In this document: positions 25,454-33,847 of the stretch, piece by piece | Layout: each line of letters starts with the position of its first letter | How positions within the stretch are numbered: position 1 is the first letter of the stretch | Source: Aureibaculum marinum | Lineage (GTDB): Bacteria; Bacteroidota; Bacteroidia; Flavobacteriales; Flavobacteriaceae | Direction of reading: 5' to 3' | DNA length: 64,000 nt | Assembly: GCF_003813905.1 (NCBI RefSeq) | Contig: NZ_RPFJ01000098.1 | Location: forward strand, 35,322 to 99,321 | Notes under the pieces: generated by a model | What the model was told of the DNA's origin: nothing | The model's input: only the letters and a program-made list of their open reading frames with translations | Database searches by the model: none | Translations under genes and position numbers: made by a program

Positions 25454-26871
25454 AAATATTGATAACAGGTACCACAGGGTATATAGGCAAACGTTTAATT
25501 CCAATTTTATTAGAATTAAATCATCAGTTGGTATGTTGTGTACGAGATAAAGATAGGATTCCGGAAGTAGTTAAAAACAATGAAAATATAAGTTTAATTG
25601 AGGTAGATTTTTTAAAAGAGAATACTTTAACTAATATCCCAAATGATATAAATGTTGCTTATTATTTAATTCATTCAATGTCATCATCGGCTACTGATTT
25701 TGAAAAACTTGAAGAAAAGTGTGCATTTAATTTTCGAAAATATTTAGAAAAAACCAACATAAAACAGGTTGTATATCTAAGTGGAATTGTTAATGATAGT
25801 AATTTATCGAAACATTTAGCTTCTAGAAAAAGGGTTGAAACTATGCTTCAATCGAATAAGTATGCATTAACTACTTTTAGAGCAGGTATTATTGTGGGAA
25901 GCGGAAGTGCCTCTTTTGAAATTATTCGTGATTTGGTAGAAAAATTACCTGTAATGATTGTACCTAAATGGGTTAGAACTAAATCTCAATATATAGCTAT
26001 TAGAGATGTATTGAGTTTTCTCTCTAGAGCTATTGGAAAAAAGGAGTTGTACAATAATTCTTATGATATTTTTGGACCAGAAATACTTTCTTACAAACAA
26101 ATGATGTTGCAATTTTCTGAGGTACGTAAGTTTAAAAGGTATATTTATTCAGTTCCAGTGATGACACCAAAATTATCTTCTTATTGGTTATATTTTATAA
26201 CAGCCACATCATATAAATTAGCTATCAGTTTGGTAGATAGTATGAAAGTAGAAGTTATAGGTAAACCGAGTAATATCAATAAAATACTTGATGTGAATCC
26301 TATTTCTTATAAAGAAGCAGTAGCAAAGGCTTTCATAAAAATAGAACAAAATAGTAGTGTTTCAAGTTGGAAAGATTCTTTTGTAAGTGGTCGATTCAAT
26401 AAAAAGCTATCACAATATATTGAAGTTCCACATTACGGCTGTTTTAAGGATATTAAAGAGAGGAGAGTTACAAATGAAGCGAAAACAATCGAAAAAATCT
26501 GGTCTATTGGAGGTAAAAATGGATGGTATTATGGTAATACATTATGGAAAATTAGAGGGTATTTAGACAAATTATTTGGAGGTATTGGTATACGTCGTGG
26601 TAGAACTCATCCTACAAAATTAAGCACAGGAGATGCCTTAGATTTTTGGAGAGTGTTGTATGCCAATAAAAAAGAAAAGCGACTCTTACTTTATGCTGAA
26701 ATGAAATTACCAGGAGAAGCTTGGTTAGAGTTTGTTATTATAGAAAACATATTGTATCAACGTGCTGTTTTTAGGCCACATGGTTTATTCGGTAGGCTTT
26801 ACTGGTATAGCATTTGGCCATTTCATGGATTTATTTTTAACGGCATGATAAACAAATTAGTTCGTATATAA
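25450..26871 (+). CDS. NAD(P)-binding SDR with DUF2867 domain
   Basis: 473 residues. An extended-SDR-like NAD(P)-binding domain begins ILITGTTGYIGKRLIP (TGxxGxxG) and includes VVYLSGIV and RAGIIVGSGSASFE. The C-terminal 160 residues are a DUF2867 domain (WSIGGKNGWYYG, IRRGRTHPTKL, FRPHGLFGRLYWYS). The role of such proteins is unproven; a carotenoid-modifying or lipid-linked redox step is possible given its position. It overlaps the cyclase gene by four bases, so it is certainly within the operon. Confidence 0.85.
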   Translation: MKILITGTTGYIGKRLIPILLELNHQLVCCVRDKDRIPEVVKNNENISLIEVDFLKENTLTNIPNDINVAYYLIHSMSSSATDFEKLEEKCAFNFRKYLEKTNIKQVVYLSGIVNDSNLSKHLASRKRVETMLQSNKYALTTFRAGIIVGSGSASFEIIRDLVEKLPVMIVPKWVRTKSQYIAIRDVLSFLSRAIGKKELYNNSYDIFGPEILSYKQMMLQFSEVRKFKRYIYSVPVMTPKLSSYWLYFITATSYKLAISLVDSMKVEVIGKPSNINKILDVNPISYKEAVAKAFIKIEQNSSVSSWKDSFVSGRFNKKLSQYIEVPHYGCFKDIKERRVTNEAKTIEKIWSIGGKNGWYYGNTLWKIRGYLDKLFGGIGIRRGRTHPTKLSTGDALDFWRVLYANKKEKRLLLYAEMKLPGEAWLEFVIIENILYQRAVFRPHGLFGRLYWYSIWPFHGFIFNGMINKLVRI

Positions 26872-26889
26872 TTTAACAAAATTAGGATA

Positions 26890-27573
26890 GTGAAAAAGAT
26901 AATAATCATTGGTGGAAGTAAAGGAATTGGTAATGCTATAGTTCAAAGTTTAGTAGAAGAACATGAAATTATAAACATAAGTAGAACGCCTTCTAAAATT
27001 AATCATAACAATTTTAGTCAGTATAAATGTGATGTTTTAAAAGATCAATTGCCTAAAATCGAAGTAGCAGATAATTTAATATATTGTCCTGGAAGTATCA
27101 ATTTAAAACCAATTTTAAGATTAACTTTAGAAGATTTTAAAACTGACTTTAATATAAATGTTTTAGGAGCCATTAAAGCAATACAGAACTATCTTCCAAT
27201 CTTAAAAAAAGGAAATAATCCGTCCATCGTTTTGTTTAGCACAGTGGCAGTTAAAATGGGTATGCCTTTTCATTCTAGTATTGCCGTGGCTAAGGGTGGA
27301 GTGGAAGGCCTAGTAAAATCATTAGCTGCAGAATTGGCTCCTAAAATAAGGATTAATGCAATTGCACCTACAGTAACAGATACTGATTTAGCAGATAAAT
27401 TATTACGTGACGATATTAGGAAGAAAAAAATTGTAGAAAGACATCCATTGAAAAAATATTTAAATCCTAAAGAGGTAGCAACTATGGCAGATTTTTTAAT
27501 ATCTGAAAAAACGGCTTCTATTTCTGGACAAATTTTTGAAATGGACTGCGGCATTGTAACATTACAAATATAA
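26890..27573 (+). CDS. Short-chain dehydrogenase lacking the catalytic tyrosine
   Basis: A 227-residue classical SDR fold, starting with GTG at 26890. The cofactor motif GGSKGIG is intact, and the NAG-like segment is YCPGSIN. In the active-site region the lysine is present (AVAKGGVEG) but the Tyr four residues before it is Ile, in the sequence FHSSIAVAK. The C-terminal ISGQIFEMDCG is typical. It may bind NAD(P) without classical oxidoreductase chemistry. It sits 18 bases after the DUF2867 gene and five before tspO. Substrate is unknown. Confidence 0.85.
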   Translation: MKKIIIIGGSKGIGNAIVQSLVEEHEIINISRTPSKINHNNFSQYKCDVLKDQLPKIEVADNLIYCPGSINLKPILRLTLEDFKTDFNINVLGAIKAIQNYLPILKKGNNPSIVLFSTVAVKMGMPFHSSIAVAKGGVEGLVKSLAAELAPKIRINAIAPTVTDTDLADKLLRDDIRKKKIVERHPLKKYLNPKEVATMADFLISEKTASISGQIFEMDCGIVTLQI

Positions 27574-27577
27574 AAAG

Positions 27578-28039
27578 ATGAAATATAGTTTATTGGTTAT
27601 AGTTTTCTTAGTAATAAATTTTACAGCATTAGGTGTTGGCAGTTGGTTAATGAATAATGGGCCACAAACAGAGTGGTATATCAACCTAAATAAAGCTCCA
27701 TGGACTCCACCGGGATGGGTTTTTGGGGCTGCCTGGACTATTATAATGATTTGTTTTTCAATCTATATGGCTCAGCTTTACTCAGTAGATAAATCGGCGT
27801 TGTGTTTTGGGTTGTTTGTTATTCAAGTTGTATTAAATGTAAGTTGGAACTATGTGTTTTTTAATCAACATCATGTAGGGTTAGCTCTTGTTATTATTAC
27901 TTTACTTACATTATTAATTATCTATTTTTTTATTACTTATTACAGTCAGTTAAAATTAGTAAGTCTATTACTGGGGCCATATATTATATGGTTGTTAATT
28001 GCTACTTCTCTCAATTATTACATATATTCTAACAATTAA
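27578..28039 (+). CDS. tspO: TspO/MBR-family tryptophan-rich sensory protein
   Basis: A 153-residue protein with five membrane helices and the tryptophan-rich signature (WYINLNKAPWTPPGWVFGAAW near residue 30; WNYVFFNQHHVGLAL in helix 3). TspO proteins bind porphyrins and modulate responses to oxygen, light or oxidative stress; in Rhodobacter TspO tunes photosynthesis gene expression. Its presence between carotenoid and photolyase genes fits a photo-oxidative stress module. The start is five bases after the SDR gene. Confidence 0.92.
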   Translation: MKYSLLVIVFLVINFTALGVGSWLMNNGPQTEWYINLNKAPWTPPGWVFGAAWTIIMICFSIYMAQLYSVDKSALCFGLFVIQVVLNVSWNYVFFNQHHVGLALVIITLLTLLIIYFFITYYSQLKLVSLLLGPYIIWLLIATSLNYYIYSNN

Positions 28040-28050
28040 TAATATTAAAT

Positions 28051-28221
28051 ATGTTTAACTTATTTAAGAAAAAATCAGAAATAGAAAAGCTAAATGATAA
28101 ATACAAAAAGCTTTTAGAGGAATCGCATAAACTTTCTACAACAAATCGAAAAGAAAGTGATTCAAAATATGCTGAAGCTGATGAAATACTTAGAAAAATA
28201 GAAACATTAAATAAAAACTAA
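28051..28221 (+). CDS. Small coiled-coil protein, Lacal_2735 family
   Basis: 56 residues: MFNLFKKKSEIEKLNDKY, then a charged helix with KYAEADEILRKIETLNKN at the end. The heptad spacing of Leu/Ile/Tyr suggests a short coiled coil or helical hairpin. It closely resembles the flavobacterial Lacal_2735-type small proteins of unknown function. The stop codon is directly followed by the ATG of the SRPBCC gene, so the gene is clearly real and part of the operon despite its size. Confidence 0.8.
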   Translation: MFNLFKKKSEIEKLNDKYKKLLEESHKLSTTNRKESDSKYAEADEILRKIETLNKN

Positions 28222-28689
28222 ATGGCATTTTATCAATTAGTAAAATCACAAAAAATTAATTGTACCATTGATGAATTATGGCATTTTATATCTTCGCCAG
28301 CGAATCTAAAAGAGATTACACCTGATTATATGGGGTTTGACATTATTACTCAAGATTTACCAGAAAAAATGTATGAAGGTATGATTATAACTTATATCGT
28401 GACACCGCTTTTTGGTATAAAAACAACTTGGGTAACTGAAATTACACATATAAAAGAAAACAGCTATTTTGTTGACGAACAACGCGTGGGGCCATATGCA
28501 CTTTGGCATCATCAACATATTATAGAACCCATTGAAAATGGTGTTTTAATGAAAGATATTGTTAGTTACCAACCTCCTTTTGGTTTTTTAGGAGCCGTTG
28601 CCAATACTTTACTAATTAAACAGAAACTAAAAGAAATATTTGACTACCGAACTAAAGCTGTAGAAAATCAATTTGGAAGATATGAATAA
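28222..28689 (+). CDS. SRPBCC-family ligand-binding protein
   Basis: A 155-residue START/Bet v1-like protein, beginning QLVKSQKINCTIDELWHFIS with the first strand of the fold and ending in a long helix (QKLKEIFDYRTKAVENQFG). Relatives often lie beside photolyase genes in marine flavobacteria and are sometimes called cell division inhibitors, a name with no support here. It probably binds a hydrophobic ligand, and a carotenoid or lipid is plausible. It overlaps the photolyase gene by eight bases. Confidence 0.82.
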   Translation: MAFYQLVKSQKINCTIDELWHFISSPANLKEITPDYMGFDIITQDLPEKMYEGMIITYIVTPLFGIKTTWVTEITHIKENSYFVDEQRVGPYALWHHQHIIEPIENGVLMKDIVSYQPPFGFLGAVANTLLIKQKLKEIFDYRTKAVENQFGRYE

Positions 28690-29974
28690 AATAAAAGTTA
28701 ATATTTTTTGGTTTAGACGAGATCTAAGACTTCAAGATAATATAGGGTTACAAGAAGCCTTGGCAAGTTCGCTACCTGTGTTGCCAATTTTTATTTTTGA
28801 TGATGATATTTTAGAAGATTTGCCTAATAATGATGCTAGAATTAGTTTTATTTATTATTCGCTTAAAAATATTCATTTAAAACTGAATAAAAATGAGAGC
28901 TCTTTACTACTTAAAAAAGGAAATGTAGAAAAAATTTGGAGAGAGCTTACTTTAGAATATAATGTGAATAAAGTTTTTTATAACAGAGATTACGAACCTT
29001 ATGCGATAAAAAGAGATGCTAAAATTTGTAAATATTTAAAATCACAAAATATTGATGTTTTACATTTTAAAGATCAAGTAATATTTGAGAAAAATGAAAT
29101 TTTAAAAGAAGATAAAACGCCATATACCATATATACACCTTATAAAAATAAGTGGTTAGAAAAATTGAAAAATGATGGGTTAAAAATAACTGAAGAGCAA
29201 CTAAAACTAAAAAAGTTTTTTAAGTTCAACGTCGCTTTTCCTGAAATAGAAACATTAGGTTTTGTAAAAAGTAAACAGAAGGTTTATCCTGTAAATTTGA
29301 ATTGTATTTCTGATTATGATAAAAATAGAGATTTTCCTTCGAATAAAGGTACTTCTTATTTATCGCCTCATTTGAGATTTGGCACAGTGAGTATTAGAAA
29401 ATATGTGGCCATAGCACTTAATAAAAATGCTGTATTTTTAAGTGAATTGATTTGGCGAGAATTTTTTATGCAGATATTATTTCATTTCCCGAATGTGGTC
29501 ACTTCAAATTTTAAACCAAAATATAATGGAATTAAGTGGAGAGATAATCATACCGATTTTAAACGATGGTGTGAAGGTAAAACAGGATACCCATTAGTTG
29601 ATGCTGGAATGAGAGAATTAAATGAAACTGGTTATATGCATAACCGAGTTAGGATGGTTACTGCAAGTTTTTTGTGTAAACATTTATTAATTGACTGGAG
29701 GTGGGGAGAGGCTTATTTTGCTGAAAAATTGTTAGATTATGAATTGTCATCAAATAACGGAAATTGGCAATGGGCTGCAGGTACGGGTTGTGATGCAGCT
29801 CCTTATTTTAGAATTTTTAATCCGACTACACAACTAAAAAAGTTTGATGAAGATTTAAAATATACTAAAAAATGGATTCCTGAATTTGATTTGGGTTACT
29901 CAGAAGAAATGGTAGATCATAAGTTTGCAAGAGAGCGTGCATTAAAAGCTTATAAAATAGGGTTACAACGGTAG
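28682..29974 (+). CDS. Cryptochrome/deoxyribodipyrimidine photolyase family protein
   Basis: 430 residues. The N-terminal photolyase antenna domain starts NIFWFRRDLRLQDN. The FAD domain contains LIWREFFMQILFHFP, CEGKTGYPLVDAGMRELNET, NRVRM, and NGNWQWAAGTGCDAAPYFRI, all class I photolyase signatures. It repairs cyclobutane pyrimidine dimers with blue light; a cryptochrome-like signalling role is an alternative. The ATG at 28682 is chosen over an upstream in-frame TTG. Ending the pigment operon, it parallels Thermus and Myxococcus clusters where CarH/LitR controls crt and phr genes together. Confidence 0.92.
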   Translation: MNKIKVNIFWFRRDLRLQDNIGLQEALASSLPVLPIFIFDDDILEDLPNNDARISFIYYSLKNIHLKLNKNESSLLLKKGNVEKIWRELTLEYNVNKVFYNRDYEPYAIKRDAKICKYLKSQNIDVLHFKDQVIFEKNEILKEDKTPYTIYTPYKNKWLEKLKNDGLKITEEQLKLKKFFKFNVAFPEIETLGFVKSKQKVYPVNLNCISDYDKNRDFPSNKGTSYLSPHLRFGTVSIRKYVAIALNKNAVFLSELIWREFFMQILFHFPNVVTSNFKPKYNGIKWRDNHTDFKRWCEGKTGYPLVDAGMRELNETGYMHNRVRMVTASFLCKHLLIDWRWGEAYFAEKLLDYELSSNNGNWQWAAGTGCDAAPYFRIFNPTTQLKKFDEDLKYTKKWIPEFDLGYSEEMVDHKFARERALKAYKIGLQR

Positions 29975-29975
29975 C

Positions 29976-30644
29976 TTATACAGCTTCATCATTATTAACT
30001 ACTGTTATTTTTCCGTTTTCATCTACTTTACACTGTGTTTGAATGGTGCGTTTTAAAATTTGTTTTTCATTTTCAGGATTAAAACAAGACTCTTTGTCAG
30101 TCAGGTAAATATTATAATCTTTATCAATTTTAAATTGTCTATCCCAACTACAATCATAATTAATACCTCCTGCCAATATTAACTTATCAATAACATTTGT
30201 ATTTTCATCAAAAGTTTGAAGTTCAAAGTAGGGGAGTGTCTCTGGTTCTTCAGAGTTTTGATAAGTAAAAATTAACACCTTAATATTGTTAATGTCAGGC
30301 AAACGCAAATAGAAATATCCTTTTCCTTTGTAAGGATAGTTTTTACTGTCTGTTATTAACAAATTTTCATCAATTAAAAATGTTGTTGAATCAGAAAAGT
30401 AGGTGTTTAATTTTTCGTTCTTGTCAATTTTATTATTTTTTTCAAAAGCTTCTAAGGTATAATGGTAGTCCATAATAGAATCTTTATTAAAAGCAAATGA
30501 AAAAGGGAGTTCTTGAATTGCAATGCTGTCAAAATCATTTATGGATATTAAATCTTTTGGGTTGTTATCCGATTGCACTTGTTTTTTACATGCTTTAAAA
30601 GTTAAGATAACGATTAAGCTTAATACGATACTTTTTCTTAGCAT
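29976..30644 (-). CDS. Lipoprotein-like exported protein of unknown function
   Basis: 222 residues with a signal peptide (MLRKSIVLSLIVILTFKAC), the Cys at about 19 probably lipidated although the lipobox is loose. The mature part has strand-like segments (GKGYFYLRLPDINNIKVLIF) and a late cysteine pair (YDCSW, SCFNP). No family is recognised. It is convergent with the photolyase gene, with one base between the stops, and lies downstream of fabV on the minus strand. No function is proposed. Confidence 0.75.
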   Translation of the reverse strand: MLRKSIVLSLIVILTFKACKKQVQSDNNPKDLISINDFDSIAIQELPFSFAFNKDSIMDYHYTLEAFEKNNKIDKNEKLNTYFSDSTTFLIDENLLITDSKNYPYKGKGYFYLRLPDINNIKVLIFTYQNSEEPETLPYFELQTFDENTNVIDKLILAGGINYDCSWDRQFKIDKDYNIYLTDKESCFNPENEKQILKRTIQTQCKVDENGKITVVNNDEAV

Positions 30645-30680
30645 TATAATTTTTTTAATTTATAAATTCGGATTTAAACA

Positions 30681-31868
30681 CTACTGCAATCCTGGTATAT
30701 TTACCATTTCATTGGTTTCTTTATCATAGTCGATATTTTCAAAATTAAATCCAAAAAGATGGAAAAAATCATCTTTATACCCTTGTAAATCACCAATACT
30801 CGAAAGGTTTTCTGTTGTTGCTTTTTTCCAAAGTTCAACTACTTTTTCTTGTACATCATCACGCATTTCTAAATCGTCTATTCGTATTCTTCCTTCATTA
30901 TCTGTTGGTATTTTATCAAGAAATAATCGTTCTTTAAACAATCTATAAATCTGCTCTATACATCCTTCATGAATGTCTTTTTCTTTCATTACTTTATATA
31001 ATAAAGAAATGTACAATGGAATTACAGGAATTGCAGAACTAGATTGAGTAACTAATGCTTTATTAACAGAAATATAGGCTTTACCGTTAATGTCTTTTAG
31101 TATATCGGTAATTTTAAAAGCGGTAGCTTCTAAATGGTCTTTTGCCATGCCAATAGTTCCTTTTCTGTAAACAGGTTCTGTTAATTTTGGGCCTATATAA
31201 GAATAGGCTACAGTTTTAAAATTATCAGCAAGTAACTCTTCATTTTTAAGTTTGTCAATCCAAAGTTGCCAATCTTCACCACCCATTACAGCAATTGTAT
31301 TTTCAATATCTTTTTCAGTGCCAGGTTCAATTGAAATGTCTTTTATTTCACCTGTATGAAAATCAACAGTCTTATTAGTATATGTATTTTCAATTGGTTT
31401 TAAGGTTGATTTGTAGCGTATTCCGGTTTCAGGATGTGTTCTAACAGGAGACGCCAAACTGTAAATTACTAAATCAACTTTACCAAAATCCTTTTTTATT
31501 AATTGAGCTGTTTGTTCTTTAATTTCATTAGAAAAGGCATCTCCATTAATACTTTTGGCATAAAGCCCTTCTTTATGAGCTTGTTTTTCAAAAGCGGCTG
31601 TATTATACCAACCAGAAGATGCTGTTCGTCCTTCTAAGGGTGGTTTCTCAAAAAAAACACCAATAGTTGCGGCATTAGAACCAAAAGCACTAGTTATACG
31701 AGAAGCCAATCCAAAACCTGTAGAAGCACCAATAACTAAAACTTTTTTAGCACCATCAATATTACTTTTAGATTTTATATAATTAATTTGTTTTTGAACG
31801 TTTTCTGCACAACCTTCAGGATGTGAAGTAACGCATATAAATCCTCGAGTTTTTGGGTGTATAATCAT
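30681..31868 (-). CDS. fabV: Trans-2-enoyl-CoA/ACP reductase FabV
   Basis: A 395-residue enzyme of the TER/FabV class, the last step of the fatty acid elongation cycle. The N-terminus MIIHPKTRGFICVTSHPEGC is diagnostic. VLVIGASTGFGLASRIT binds NAD(P)H, and the long-spaced active site Tyr-x8-Lys lies in the segment VYRKGTIGMAKDHLE. FabV is insensitive to triclosan. The protein is near full length for the family. It precedes the lipoprotein gene on the same strand and is 96 bases from purA. Confidence 0.95.
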   Translation of the reverse strand: MIIHPKTRGFICVTSHPEGCAENVQKQINYIKSKSNIDGAKKVLVIGASTGFGLASRITSAFGSNAATIGVFFEKPPLEGRTASSGWYNTAAFEKQAHKEGLYAKSINGDAFSNEIKEQTAQLIKKDFGKVDLVIYSLASPVRTHPETGIRYKSTLKPIENTYTNKTVDFHTGEIKDISIEPGTEKDIENTIAVMGGEDWQLWIDKLKNEELLADNFKTVAYSYIGPKLTEPVYRKGTIGMAKDHLEATAFKITDILKDINGKAYISVNKALVTQSSSAIPVIPLYISLLYKVMKEKDIHEGCIEQIYRLFKERLFLDKIPTDNEGRIRIDDLEMRDDVQEKVVELWKKATTENLSSIGDLQGYKDDFFHLFGFNFENIDYDKETNEMVNIPGLQ

Positions 31869-31964
31869 TTTCTATTTTGTTTTATTTAAAATAGCGACAA
31901 ACTATTTCTGCTGTTTTTCACTTTTGAAATCAGAACGTTTAAAAAAATATGTTATTTAGGTTAA

Positions 31965-33233
31965 TTACCTAAAAATGGTTTGTTTTCTATCAGGTCCAAC
32001 TGAAACAATTTTAATAGGAACTTGCACTTCTTTTTCAATAAATTCGATATAATCAATAAGGTTTTTTGGAAGTTGATCTGCAGATTCCATTTTTGTAAGA
32101 TCGTCTTGCCAACCTTTAAATTCAGTATAGTTAACTGTTACATTTTCAGGTTCAATGTTATAAGGTAAATGAGTTATCTTTTTACCTTTATAGTTATATG
32201 AAGTACATACTTTTAGAGTGGAAAATCCAGAAAGTACATCTCCTTTCATCATGTGTAATTCTGTAACACCATTGATTTGTACTGCATATTTTAAAGCAAC
32301 TAAATCTAACCATCCACAACGACGAGCTCTTCCGGTAGTAGCTCCAAACTCATGACCAACTTTAGCCATTGTTTTACCATCTTCATCAAACAATTCAGTA
32401 GGAAATGGACCTGAACCAACACGTGTGGTATAAGCTTTAAAAATACCATAAACTTCGCCAATTTTATTTGGAGCAACACCTAAACCAGTACAAGCTCCTG
32501 CTGCTGTAGTATTGGAGGATGTAACAAACGGATATGTTCCAAAGTCTATGTCTAATAGAGATCCTTGAGCTCCTTCTGCTAAAATGGTTTTATTATTTTG
32601 CATAGCATTGAATAAGTATTCTTCGCTATCAATAAATGTTAATTGTTTTAAAACTTTAACTGCTTCACAGAATTGTTTTTCTAATTCTTCGAGGTTAAAT
32701 TCAATATCTACATCAAAATAATTCAGCATGTTTAAATGCTTATCTGTCAGTGCTTTGTATTTATCTTTCCAATCTTCCAATTCTAAATCACCTACACGCA
32801 TTCCATTTCTACCTGTTTTGTCCATGTATGTAGGGCCTATTCCTTTTAGGGTAGAACCAATTTTTGCTTTTCCCTTAGAAGTTTCAGAAGCGGCATCTAA
32901 TAATCTGTGTGTAGGTAATATTAGATGAGCTTTTCGAGAAATTAATAATTTTGATTTAAAATCAATATTATAAGGAGCGAGGTTTTCTAACTCTTTTTGG
33001 AAAATAACAGGATCAATAACCACCCCATTACCAACAATATTTACTGCTTTATCATGGAAAATTCCTGAAGGAATAGTGTGTAATACATGTTTGTTACCAT
33101 CAAAAAGTAACGTGTGTCCTGCATTAGGCCCTCCTTGAAAACGAGCTATGATGTCGTAATTTTTTGTGAGTACATCTACTATTTTACCTTTTCCTTCATC
33201 GCCCCATTGTAAGCCAAGTAATAAATCAACCAT
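31965..33233 (-). CDS. purA: Adenylosuccinate synthase
   Basis: A 422-residue PurA that converts IMP, aspartate and GTP to adenylosuccinate. The P-loop variant GLQWGDEGKGKIVD is at the N-terminus (Asp and His base residues around NAGHTL), followed by GIGPTYMDKTGRNGMRVGDL, EGAQGSLLDIDFGTYPFVTS and GRARRCGWLDLVAL. All active-site blocks are intact. The gene lies downstream of fur on the same strand with 62 bases between. No purine riboswitch is seen in front of it. Confidence 0.96.
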   Translation of the reverse strand: MVDLLLGLQWGDEGKGKIVDVLTKNYDIIARFQGGPNAGHTLLFDGNKHVLHTIPSGIFHDKAVNIVGNGVVIDPVIFQKELENLAPYNIDFKSKLLISRKAHLILPTHRLLDAASETSKGKAKIGSTLKGIGPTYMDKTGRNGMRVGDLELEDWKDKYKALTDKHLNMLNYFDVDIEFNLEELEKQFCEAVKVLKQLTFIDSEEYLFNAMQNNKTILAEGAQGSLLDIDFGTYPFVTSSNTTAAGACTGLGVAPNKIGEVYGIFKAYTTRVGSGPFPTELFDEDGKTMAKVGHEFGATTGRARRCGWLDLVALKYAVQINGVTELHMMKGDVLSGFSTLKVCTSYNYKGKKITHLPYNIEPENVTVNYTEFKGWQDDLTKMESADQLPKNLIDYIEFIEKEVQVPIKIVSVGPDRKQTIFR

Positions 33234-33295
33234 TTTAATATTATTTAATTTCTTTGGGAGGTGTTATAGATATTTTATAAACACCTCATTATTAA

Positions 33296-33760
33296 TTATT
33301 TTGTATTTTGTTTTTGTTCTTTTTTGTTATTTCTTTCACCATAGAAATATAAAGAGTGATTGTTAACTTTTATATCAAATACCTCTTCTATAGTTTTTTT
33401 TATAGTTTGAATTCTAGGATCACAAAATTCAATTACTTCACCTGTATCTGTCAAAATTATATGATCGTGTTGCTTATCAAAATATGATTTTTCGTAATGG
33501 GCCTGATTTTGACCAAATTGATGACGTCTAACTAAACCACATTCTAACAGTAATTCTATCGTATTGTAAAGTGTAGCTCTACTTACACGATAATTTTGAT
33601 TTTTCATATAGATATAAAGTGATTCTATATCAAAATGATCATCGTGATCATAGATTTCTTGAAGAATAGCATAGCGTTCAGGTGTTTTTCTATGGTTGTT
33701 TTGTTCTAAAAAATTTGTGAAGACACTTTTTACAATTTCCTGATTTTTAGAATTATCCAT
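33296..33760 (-). CDS. fur: Ferric uptake regulator (Fur/PerR family)
   Basis: 154 residues from the preferred ATG at 33760; an upstream in-frame ATG (33802) would add a 14-residue extension not typical of the family. The helix-turn-helix region includes [14 protein letters not shown] and [20 protein letters not shown]. The metal-site histidines are in KQHDHIIL and FCDPRIQ. The zinc-binding CxxC pairs are absent, unlike the Zur-like protein at 8301. It most likely senses Fe2+; PerR-type peroxide sensing cannot be excluded. It lies between rel/spoT and purA, all on the minus strand. Confidence 0.9.
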   Translation of the reverse strand: MDNSKNQEIVKSVFTNFLEQNNHRKTPERYAILQEIYDHDDHFDIESLYIYMKNQNYRVSRATLYNTIELLLECGLVRRHQFGQNQAHYEKSYFDKQHDHIILTDTGEVIEFCDPRIQTIKKTIEEVFDIKVNNHSLYFYGERNNKKEQKQNTK

Positions 33761-33847
33761 TTCTATCTTTATTAAACGAGCAAATTTACGGTTTAAAAAC
33801 AAGTATTTCTCATTGGTTTATTAAAAAAGTTTAAGAACTTTTAAACA

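Noticed and set aside
21000..30000. Proteorhodopsin or blh/brp retinal-forming dioxygenase in the light module
   Set aside because: No seven-helix opsin with the DLLLA-type and retinal-lysine segments, and no Blh-like protein, occurs in this window.
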